Positions 1 through 5,729 of a stretch of 10,102 nucleotides of DNA are shown one piece after another. The notes beneath the pieces are model-generated. The model was given only the letters and a program-made list of their open reading frames with translations. It was not told the DNA's origin and searched no databases. Made by a program: the position numbers and the translations under genes. This DNA comes from Spirochaetaceae bacterium (GTDB taxonomy: Bacteria; Spirochaetota; Spirochaetia; Treponematales; Breznakiellaceae): NCBI GenBank assembly GCA_031284085.1, contig JAITAM010000020.1, forward strand, positions 1 through 10,102, read 5' to 3'. Positions within the stretch are counted from its first letter, which is position 1; the number at the start of each line of letters is the position of its first letter.

Positions 1-30
1 CCGTAGGATCAGGGAGAAAGGGTCAGACCT
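1..30 (-). repeat. GGTCTGACC dispersed element, copy 1
   Basis: Read on the minus strand, positions 29-21 give GGTCTGACC, followed by CTTTCTCCCTG. This resembles the plus-strand copies at 318 and 422, where GGTCTGACC is followed by a two-base variable step and TTCCTGCC. It lies just outside the minisatellite, so the minisatellite is flanked by oppositely oriented copies. The function is unknown. Confidence 0.5.
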
Positions 31-34
31 CCAG

Positions 35-281
35 TCCACACTATGCGATGGAAGCTCTCCACACTACGCAGTGGAAGCTCTCCACACTATGCAGTGGAAG
101 CTCTCCACACTATGCAGTGGAAGCTCTCCACACTACGCAGTGGAAGCTCTCCACACTACGCAGTGGAAGCTCTCCACACTACGCAGTGGAAGCTCTCCAC
201 ACTACGCAGTGGAAGCTCTCCACACTATGCAGTGGAAGCTCTCCACACTATGCAGTGGAAGCTCTCCACACTACGCGATGG
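35..281. repeat. 23-bp minisatellite, 10 full units plus a partial one
   Basis: The core TCCACACTAYGC starts at 35, 58, 81, 104, 127, 150, 173, 196, 219, 242 and 265, an exact 23-bp period with no indels. Each unit is TCCACACTAYGCAGTGG followed by AAGCTC. The Y is T in copies 1, 3, 4, 9 and 10 and C in the others. The first and last copies read GCGATGG where all internal ones read GCAGTGG. Each unit boundary contains GTGGA-AGCTC-TCCAC, a 5-bp stem with a 5-nt loop. Because 23 is not a multiple of 3 and no stop arises, all three plus frames stay open and encode the same peptide cycle in different phase. This explains the apparent ORFs here and argues that the array is not protein-coding. Confidence 0.95.
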
Positions 282-317
282 CCGGTGTGAGCCTAATACA
301 TGGCAGGTATAGCCGGC

Positions 318-339
318 GGTCTGACCTGTTCCTGCCTGC
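318..339 (+). repeat. GGTCTGACC dispersed element, copy 2
   Basis: GGTCTGACC is followed by TG and then TTCCTGCCTGC. Compared with copy 3 (422-443), 19 of 22 positions match. A weaker similarity continues for about 25 bases downstream, with both copies showing TCTGTC, AGACG and GTCG in order. The copies lie 104 bp apart in the same orientation. Confidence 0.6.
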
Positions 340-421
340 GAGGTCTGTCCCTTAGACGGTCGACTCAAGCACCTTGAGACTTGCGCCGAGAACTTTGTGC
401 CTGCGGCTGCTGACGACACGA

Positions 422-443
422 GGTCTGACCCCTTCCTGCCCGC
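422..443 (+). repeat. GGTCTGACC dispersed element, copy 3
   Basis: GGTCTGACC is followed by CC and then TTCCTGCCCGC, in the same orientation as copy 2. Together with the two minus-strand copies near each end of the window, this suggests a genome-dispersed repeat family. Only the copies in this window can be seen from here. Confidence 0.6.
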
Positions 444-643
444 TTCTGTCAGACGAAAAGTCGTACCTCCACTCCCGATACAACAACCTTTGAAACAGCC
501 TGTGGCTGAGACCTCCTACCCCGAAGCGGCCTACGGCTTTCTGCCTGATAATGGCAGCGCAGGGACGGACAAGGAGCTTGGCCTTGGCTGAGTGAGGGAA
601 CATACTAGACATTCTTTGTCCTCAGTCTCTAGGATAGAGCATT

Positions 644-1618
644 ATGGATATAAAGAAGATAAAAGCTGATCTAATGCTCTTGCTTACCGCTTGTATTTGG
701 GGCTTTGGTTTTGTTGCGCAGCGTTCCGGTATGGAGTACGTGGGTCCGTTCACCTTTAACGGCGTACGGTTTATTCTGGGGGGCGGCTCGCTTTTGCCCT
801 TGATATGGTATCGGAACAGGAAAGGTGGCGCTGCTGCCGATAAAAAGCTTCTCTTTCGTTTCTCGCTTCTAGCCGGCGCCGTCCTTTTTCTTGCGGTTAC
901 CTTGCAGCAGCTAGGCATGATGTTTACCACAGCAGGCAATGCCGGCTTTATTACCGGTATATATGTGATTATGGTGCCGATTTTTGGCATCTTTCTGGGC
1001 AGAAAGACCGGACCCGTTACATGGCTTGGCGCTGCTTTTACCCTTGTCGGTTTGTACTTCATCAGCGCCCTCGGCAGCCTTGATGCCGTCAATCCGGGGG
1101 ACATTATCATGCTCATCAGCGCGCTGTTCTGGACTTTTCACGTCTTGATCATCGACCGGCAAGGTTCGCTTGATCCTATTCAACTCTCGTGCGGGCAGTT
1201 TTTATGCTGCGGTATCTTTTCCCTCATTATGGCATTGACCATAGAGCCGGCAATAGGCTCGTGGGCGGTGCGCACCGCATCCCTTCATAGCGCGACAAGT
1301 CGTGTTGCTTGGCGCGCCCTTCCCTCGCTTTTATTCTCCGCTGCGCCTGATGCAATTACCTTTATGCTCAACGCTTTAGTCCCCATACTCTACGGCGGGC
1401 TTGCGTCAGTCGGCATAGCCTATACACTCCAAGTTGTCGCCCAGCGCGATGCTCCGCCTGCACATGCCACCATTATACTGTGCCTTGAAGGTTGTTTTGC
1501 AGCCTTAGGCGGTATACTGCTCCTTTCAGAACCGTTTACGTACCACACTCTCATTGGTTTTATATTTATGTTCAGCGGTTTGATTATCAGTCAGTGGGAC
1601 TTAATCAAAAAACACTAA
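644..1618 (+). CDS. EamA/DMT-superfamily membrane transporter
   Basis: The 324-residue protein is strongly hydrophobic, with about ten predicted membrane segments and the two-fold repeat of the EamA family. Repeat 1 opens with IWGFGFVAQRSG and PFTFNGVRF near residues 19-44. Repeat 2 contains GIAYTLQVVAQ, then ATIILCLEGCFAALGG and SEPFTYHTLIG, and the protein ends in basic KKH. The usual LEPVFA motif of repeat 2 reads LEGCFA, so glycine replaces the proline. A loop between the halves is somewhat longer than is usual for the family. The ATG at 644 is preceded by AGGA at 631-634 (9 nt spacing). The family exports or imports small metabolites such as amino acids, nucleosides and drugs. The substrate cannot be read from sequence. 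It is the only plus-strand gene, is convergent with murJ, and appears to be a monocistronic unit. Confidence 0.9.
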   Translation: MDIKKIKADLMLLLTACIWGFGFVAQRSGMEYVGPFTFNGVRFILGGGSLLPLIWYRNRKGGAAADKKLLFRFSLLAGAVLFLAVTLQQLGMMFTTAGNAGFITGIYVIMVPIFGIFLGRKTGPVTWLGAAFTLVGLYFISALGSLDAVNPGDIIMLISALFWTFHVLIIDRQGSLDPIQLSCGQFLCCGIFSLIMALTIEPAIGSWAVRTASLHSATSRVAWRALPSLLFSAAPDAITFMLNALVPILYGGLASVGIAYTLQVVAQRDAPPAHATIILCLEGCFAALGGILLLSEPFTYHTLIGFIFMFSGLIISQWDLIKKH

Positions 1619-1628
1619 GCAGGCCAGT

Positions 1629-1669
1629 CTATTTCAACATTCCGGTGCTGTATCAGCAGGTTGAAATAG
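1629..1669. terminator. Stem-loop between convergent genes, possible bidirectional terminator
   Basis: A perfect 10-bp inverted repeat, CTATTTCAAC (1629-1638) and GTTGAAATAG (1660-1669), encloses a second perfect stem, TGCTG-TAT-CAGCA (1646-1658). It sits 10 bp after the transporter stop and about 67 bp beyond the murJ stop, where a shared terminator would be expected. Neither strand has a clean T-tract after the stem, so intrinsic termination would be weak. Transcript-end protection is an alternative. Confidence 0.5.
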
Positions 1670-1689
1670 GTTGGTTCAGCAGGTTGAAA
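1653..1689 (+). repeat. Tandem 14-bp direct repeat TCAGCAGGTTGAAA
   Basis: TCAGCAGGTTGAAA occurs at 1653-1666 and again at 1676-1689. The first copy is the right arm of the intergenic hairpin. The second copy carries the same GTTGAAA and could pair with the same left arm (ATTTCAAC), giving two alternative folds. Confidence 0.7.
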
Positions 1690-1735
1690 GTTAAGATCAG
1701 TGAAACTCAAAAAGCATTAAGCTTGTGCCGCAATC

Positions 1736-3286
1736 TTATCGCTTTTCTCTGATTAAGGCCCGTATATGCTTATCGCCGGTTACAAAGAGCAAGCCCAAGC
1801 CCAGCAGCGCATACACAATGCCGGCAAGAGCAAGGGGAATTCCCAGACTTATAATGCGATTATGTCCGTCAAAGATGGGTAGGAGGAGCGTATTAAGGTA
1901 GAGCGCCGGCATCACTGCAAGGGCTGAAAACACAATGAGCTTCAAACTGTAAGTGCATACGCCGGATACGATCTGTTTGACCGCTATCTGACTGTTCTTT
2001 TTTAGGAATATAAAGAGCAGTACCGTATTAACGGCACTGGCGATGCTCAACGCCGCCGCGATGCCCGCGCCTTTGAAAGGGACGGCAAGAGCAGCGGCTA
2101 ATACTATGTTGACGAGAAAGGATACGATGCCGGCTTTAGTTGGAGAGGCGGAATTGCTCTGAGCATAAAATGCCGGAGCGAGGATACGGTTTAAGGCTAT
2201 GAAGAAAAGCCCGGGCATGTGCCATTGGAATGCGGCTACCGTTAGTGCTACAGAACTTTCGTCAAAGCTGCGCCCTTGAAACAAAAGCCGGACTAAGGAT
2301 TCGCCTGAACCAAGGGTGAAAAACGTAATCGGTATGGTCAGAAGAGCAATGCTCTTGACGCAAGAGCCGAGCTGATCGCTGTAGTGTTCCCAGCGGCCGC
2401 TTTGGGCGTAGTCTGTTAAGTGCGGCAGGAGGACTGTTCCCAGCGAAACGGCAAAGACGCCGAGGATAAGCTCTTGCAAGCGCAGGGAGTACTGCAAGCT
2501 TGAGACGGTGCCTGCTCCGACGTTTCCGGCAAGGACCGTTGAAACGAGATCGTTGAGCTGGTAAGCTGCCATCCCGATTATGGTAGGGACTATGAGCCGG
2601 AAGATTCTTTGCACGCCGGGGTTACGAATTGCCGTGCGCAAACTGGTAAAGAAGAAGCGGAAGCCTTTTTTCAGCACAAAGGGCAGCTGTATTGCGCCCT
2701 CTAAAAACCCTCCGATGAGAATACCGGCTGCCAAAGCGCGGGCTGGGTTTGCTACGAAGCGTGAAAGGCCGTATGCGCAGGCTATGGTTACGATATTAAG
2801 CACAATAGGTGCAAAGCCCGAAGGCGCAAAACAGTGTACACTGTTCAATATGCCTTGGAACAAGGCGGCTATGGAGATAAAGGCAAGAAAAGGAAACATG
2901 AGGCGGGTCAGCAGCACCGTCTCGTCAAAGGCTTCTATACCGAAGATGGCTATAATTGCCGGTGTAACAAGCACGCCAAGAACAACAACGCACGTTACCA
3001 AGCAGGTAAGCATGGTCAAGGTGCAGCTTAAGAATTCTTTTAGTTGAGCCGGTTTGTCTTCCTGCAAGTACTCCTTAAAAGTAGGGATAAAAGCAACGGC
3101 GACAGAGCCTTCTGCAAAAAGCCTGCGGAAAAGGTTGGGTATCATAAAAGCTACGGAAAATGCATCCGATAGAACGCTTGTTCCCAAGAGAGCGGCTTTG
3201 GTCATCTCTCGGAGCAAGCCAAGAATACGCGAGATAAGAGTAAGAAGGGAAAGGATACTACCCTGCCGTAAAAGGGAATGAGCCAT
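1736..3286 (-). CDS. murJ: Lipid II flippase MurJ (MviN)
   Basis: This multi-spanning membrane protein (about 516 residues from this start) matches the MurJ/MviN branch of the MOP superfamily, which flips undecaprenyl-linked lipid II to the periplasmic side for peptidoglycan synthesis. The N-terminus shows the family signature LISRILGLLRE (Arg20, Arg26), then SDAF and IPNLFRRLFAEGS (Asp41, Arg54, Arg55). These are the cavity arginines and acidic residue expected in active MurJ. YQLNDLVSTVLA in the middle and about 14 hydrophobic segments complete the pattern. The ATG at 3286 (MAHSLLRQG) aligns with the normal family start. A GTG at 3337 or ATG at 3334 would add 16-17 residues. Neither start has a good Shine-Dalgarno site. 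Upstream lies the DUF503-like gene, 93 bp from the chosen start. It may be read from the same transcript as the importer genes, as no strong terminator is seen between them. Confidence 0.94.
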   Translation of the reverse strand: MAHSLLRQGSILSLLTLISRILGLLREMTKAALLGTSVLSDAFSVAFMIPNLFRRLFAEGSVAVAFIPTFKEYLQEDKPAQLKEFLSCTLTMLTCLVTCVVVLGVLVTPAIIAIFGIEAFDETVLLTRLMFPFLAFISIAALFQGILNSVHCFAPSGFAPIVLNIVTIACAYGLSRFVANPARALAAGILIGGFLEGAIQLPFVLKKGFRFFFTSLRTAIRNPGVQRIFRLIVPTIIGMAAYQLNDLVSTVLAGNVGAGTVSSLQYSLRLQELILGVFAVSLGTVLLPHLTDYAQSGRWEHYSDQLGSCVKSIALLTIPITFFTLGSGESLVRLLFQGRSFDESSVALTVAAFQWHMPGLFFIALNRILAPAFYAQSNSASPTKAGIVSFLVNIVLAAALAVPFKGAGIAAALSIASAVNTVLLFIFLKKNSQIAVKQIVSGVCTYSLKLIVFSALAVMPALYLNTLLLPIFDGHNRIISLGIPLALAGIVYALLGLGLLFVTGDKHIRALIREKR

Positions 3287-3379
3287 AGTCTTAAAGCTTA
3301 TGTTATTCTGCGGGTTTTCAGCAATAGGCAGCATCACCTATAACCCAAGCCGTTCATCTGCCTGAGAGAGCAGGATGTG

Positions 3380-3661
3380 CTAGAACTCTTGAGAATAGAT
3401 GCTGACGTCATAAATACGGACAGGCTCTTCTTCAACCATGGCAAGAGCTTTGTTAAGAACAGCTTCTCCAAAGTCTTTCGCATTAGAAACAATAGCGCAG
3501 CCTATCTGAGCAAAAGATAGCGAGTCTTGTAGATCAACTTCCGCCGCACTGACACGAAAGCGTCTGTACCACCTTTCTTTGATCGATTGGACAATCCGCC
3601 GCTTATCTTTGATTGAAGAGACATGAGGAGACTGACTTGGATACTCTGAGCTGCAAAACAA
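3380..3661 (-). CDS. DUF503/YlxP-like small protein, 5' end doubtful
   Basis: The open frame encodes up to 93 residues. The part from HVSSIKDKRRIVQSIKER onward fits DUF503 (YlxP): the SIKDKRR helix start, the RFRVSAAEVDLQDS strand, and GCAIVSNAKDFGEAVLNKAL. The family's function is poorly known; members often lie near infB and rbfA. The family normally begins with a hydrophobic strand of 8-10 residues just before this helix. In this frame the N-terminus is polar (FCSSEYPSQSP) and the only start is a TTG at 3661 with no ribosome binding site. The next frame at 3645-3628 reads SIQVSL, which would supply that strand. A single lost base near 3628 would explain the break, but no usual start codon exists in that frame either. 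The gene begins 33 bp beyond the lplC-like stop and could be a decaying remnant. Confidence 0.6.
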   Translation of the reverse strand: MFCSSEYPSQSPHVSSIKDKRRIVQSIKERWYRRFRVSAAEVDLQDSLSFAQIGCAIVSNAKDFGEAVLNKALAMVEEEPVRIYDVSIYSQEF

Positions 3662-3694
3662 AGGCTTAAGCTTTGGGAGAACGTATGAACCTTT

Positions 3695-4588
3695 TTAGCC
3701 TTTTACCGATCCCATGACCAAACCGCTGGTGAAGTATTTTTGTAAAAATGGGTACACGCAGAGAATCGGAACAGTTCCCAAAAATAATTGAGCGGCACTG
3801 GTAGTACGAGAATCAACTAAGGCAAGTAAGACAGCAAGATCTTGACTCATGTTTTTTGTTGTGGTAAAAAATACGTCCGGTTTTATGACAACGGTTTGCA
3901 AATATGTCTGGAGCGGGTAGTGATCCACCGAAGCCATGTAAATAAGCCCGTCAAACCAATTATTCCAATGCCCCACAAAGGCAAAGAGCGCTACTGTTGC
4001 AATAGTCGGTGTACAAACTGGTATAATAACTTTAAGAAGGGTTTGTATATGCCCGGCACCGTCGATATACGCAGCTTCAAAAAGTTCTTGAGGCAAGGTA
4101 CGCATATAGTTCATGACCACAAGCATACTAAATACCGGCAAAGCACCCGGGAGTACCAAAGCCCACAGAGTATCACGGATACCGGTGTAGCGGACGATGA
4201 GGTAGGAAGGGATAAGACCGCCATTAAAAAGGATGGTTATCACAAAGAACCATGAGTAAAAAGAGCGCATTTTAAATTCGCTCCGCCCTCTGGAAAGAGG
4301 ATAGGCAGTAAGAACTATCAATGTAAGGTTTATTCCGACGCCTAAAACAACTCGTTGTATTGAGACCCACAACGCTTTTAAGAATGCAGGGCTTCTCGTG
4401 ATAAAAGTATAAGAACTGGTGGTAAAGCCCACTGGTAAAAAATTTACTCTACCGGTAGCAACTGCATCTTTATTACTAAACGAGATAGCCAGCAAATTGA
4501 GAAAGGGGAGTACACAGATCAAAGATATTGCTACCAGAAACAAAGAAGCGCAGAGCAAAAAAAATTTCCTTCCCATAGTCGTTTTCAT
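3695..4588 (-). CDS. lplC: Carbohydrate ABC transporter permease, LplC/YtcP type
   Basis: This inner-membrane permease of the MalG-like class has six predicted membrane segments. The cytoplasmic EAA loop, ELFEAAYIDGAGHIQ..KVIIP, lies about two thirds along and docks the ATPase. The N-terminal ICVLPFLNLLAISFSNKDAV and the C-terminal FLQKYFTSGLVMGSVKG are typical of LplC/YtcP permeases. The length of about 297 residues is normal. An ATG at 4594 would add two residues, but the ATG at 4588 has AAGGA seven bases upstream, so I prefer it. It lies 27 bp after the stop of the other permease, in the same operon. No ATPase gene is present. LplBC-type importers are known to use a shared ATPase. Substrate unknown, probably a complex sugar or oligosaccharide. 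Confidence 0.92.
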   Translation of the reverse strand: MKTTMGRKFFLLCASLFLVAISLICVLPFLNLLAISFSNKDAVATGRVNFLPVGFTTSSYTFITRSPAFLKALWVSIQRVVLGVGINLTLIVLTAYPLSRGRSEFKMRSFYSWFFVITILFNGGLIPSYLIVRYTGIRDTLWALVLPGALPVFSMLVVMNYMRTLPQELFEAAYIDGAGHIQTLLKVIIPVCTPTIATVALFAFVGHWNNWFDGLIYMASVDHYPLQTYLQTVVIKPDVFFTTTKNMSQDLAVLLALVDSRTTSAAQLFLGTVPILCVYPFLQKYFTSGLVMGSVKG

Positions 4589-4615
4589 AAACATATCCTT
4601 TTTGAAAGCTCGAGC

Positions 4616-5542
4616 TTAAAAAATGCGGTAACCAGCTAATTTATCAGCCAAATAGTACGAAGTAACAATGAATACAAATGAAATAGCGGACTTAAAAAGA
4701 CCTGCAGCAGTAGATACTGCAAATTGTGCATTTTGTATACCCATCCGGTAAATCATAGTGTCAAGGACATCGCCGGTTGAATACACAGCCGGATTGTACA
4801 AGTTGAAAATCTGATCAAAGCCACCGTTTAGAATATTTGCCATACTTAATACAGTCATCAGGATAATGGTACTCAGTATGCCAGGCACTGTGATGTGCCA
4901 TGTTTGCCGCCATCTGGAAGCTCCATCAATGACGGCTGATTCGTATAGCGAAGGATCAATAGAGGTCAATGCGGCAAGGTAAATAACGGAGCCGAATCCA
5001 AAACCTTTCCATATATCGGTAATTATCATTGTAAAAGGAAACCACGCAGGATCGCCGAGGAAAAAAATAGGACCGATACCGACTTTACCCAATATCATGT
5101 TGATAATACCTCTTGTAGGTGAGAGAATATCAATAAAAATACCGGAAATAATGATCCATGAGAGAAAATTTGGCAGGTATACCATAGTTTGGAAGATACG
5201 ACGCGCCGGCTTATTGTTAATTTCGTTCAAAACAAGTGCAAAGACAACTGGTGCGATGATCCCACCTATCATTTTGAACAATGCTATAAAAATTGTATTG
5301 CCTATGACCTGCCAAGTATCCGGCAAAGAAAAGAGCGTTCTAAAATTGGCAAGACCGACAAATTCGGATCCAAATAGCCCTTTTGTAGCTTGAAAACGCT
5401 GAAAGGCAATAGCAATACCAGCCATTGGTATATAATTATAGATAAAAACCAGAATAACCGCAGGAATTAACATGAGGTGTAATGGTAATTCTCTTAAAAA
5501 CCGTGCTTTTTTCATTGATTGAGACAATTTTTCACAAGACAT
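4616..5542 (-). CDS. lplB: Carbohydrate ABC transporter permease, LplB type
   Basis: This partner permease of the MalF-like class has a short basic N-terminus, then LMLIPAVILVFIYNYIPMAGIAIAF and about six membrane segments. The EAA loop SLYESAVIDGASRWRQTWHITVP is intact. The ending YYLADKLAGYRIF is characteristic of LplB proteins. The open frame extends to an ATG at 5578, but the ATG at 5542 is directly preceded by AGAGGAAAGA, a good ribosome binding site, which gives a normal 308-residue protein. It would form a heterodimeric channel with the downstream LplC-type permease. It follows the binding protein gene across a hairpin-containing gap, consistent with lower expression than the binding protein. 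Confidence 0.92.
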   Translation of the reverse strand: MSCEKLSQSMKKARFLRELPLHLMLIPAVILVFIYNYIPMAGIAIAFQRFQATKGLFGSEFVGLANFRTLFSLPDTWQVIGNTIFIALFKMIGGIIAPVVFALVLNEINNKPARRIFQTMVYLPNFLSWIIISGIFIDILSPTRGIINMILGKVGIGPIFFLGDPAWFPFTMIITDIWKGFGFGSVIYLAALTSIDPSLYESAVIDGASRWRQTWHITVPGILSTIILMTVLSMANILNGGFDQIFNLYNPAVYSTGDVLDTMIYRMGIQNAQFAVSTAAGLFKSAISFVFIVTSYYLADKLAGYRIF

Positions 5543-5581
5543 TCTTTCCTCTAAATAGACGCTGCTTATAACAAGCATTTT

Positions 5582-5654
5582 TATCTGGCGGCATAGTCTG
5601 TACTACCGCCGGTACACTCTGTCGAGCGGCAATACCCTTCTGAGCCGCCAGATA
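5582..5654 (-). promoter_or_regulatory. Long-range stem-loop between binding protein and permease genes
   Basis: TATCTGGCGGC (5582-5592) and GCCGCCAGATA (5644-5654) form a perfect 11-bp GC-rich stem. The loop contains a second perfect hairpin, TACCG-C-CGGTA. In the transcript it sits between the binding protein stop and the permease start, ending about 40 nt before the preferred lplB start. Such structures commonly block 3'-exonuclease decay or cause partial termination, so that binding protein exceeds permease. No T-tract follows, so partial attenuation or stabilisation is more likely than full termination. Confidence 0.65.
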
Positions 5655-5697
5655 TATGCTTGACCTTTAGGCTACCTACTAATCTTCTTTACTGAAG

Positions 5698-5719
5698 GTG
5701 CTAAACCGTACCTTAGCAC
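5698..5719 (-). promoter_or_regulatory. Small hairpin just after the binding protein stop
   Basis: GTGCTAA (5698-5704) and TTAGCAC (5713-5719) form a perfect 7-bp stem with an 8-nt loop, 10 bases past the stop codon of the binding protein gene. With the larger stem-loop next to it, the gap holds two tandem RNA structures. Confidence 0.55.
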
Positions 5720-5729
5720 TAGTTATACT

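Larger units (their letters stand above)
282..643. other. GC-rich gene-free stretch before the transporter gene
   Basis: I recognise no gene here. Short open frames exist on both strands (for example plus 397-591 and minus 612-352), but they overlap each other, lack a visible ribosome binding site and have low-complexity composition. The stretch carries two degenerate copies of the GGTCTGACC element. It also has small perfect hairpins: CTCAAG-CAC-CTTGAG at 364-378, and CTGCC-TGATAAT-GGCAG at 541-557. No tRNA, rRNA or known ncRNA signature was seen. A structured RNA or repeat remnant is possible but unproven. Confidence 0.5.

Noticed and set aside
35..281. CRISPR array
   Set aside because: The units are contiguous with no unique spacers between them and no cas genes nearby; it is a plain tandem repeat.
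43..355. Three overlapping plus-strand ORFs over the minisatellite
   Set aside because: All three frames are open only because the 23-bp unit has no stop in any frame. There is no ribosome binding site and no independent coding signal.
352..612. Small ORFs on both strands in the GC-rich stretch (plus 397-591, minus 612-352, minus 419-225)
   Set aside because: They overlap each other, have no recognised domain or ribosome binding site, and consist of repeat-derived composition.
282..643. Known structured RNA (SRP RNA, tmRNA, RNase P) or tRNA
   Set aside because: No conserved core sequence or cloverleaf was found; only small isolated hairpins are visible.
622..1183. Minus-strand ORFs opposite the EamA gene (164 and 90 codons)
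   Set aside because: They are shadows of a strongly supported membrane protein gene, with basic, domain-less translations.
2580..3281. Plus-strand ORFs opposite murJ
   Set aside because: They are antisense to conserved MurJ coding sequence and have Lys-rich translations without family features.
3842..4255. Plus-strand 137-codon ORF opposite the lplC-like gene
   Set aside because: It overlaps the conserved permease on the other strand and shows no domain.
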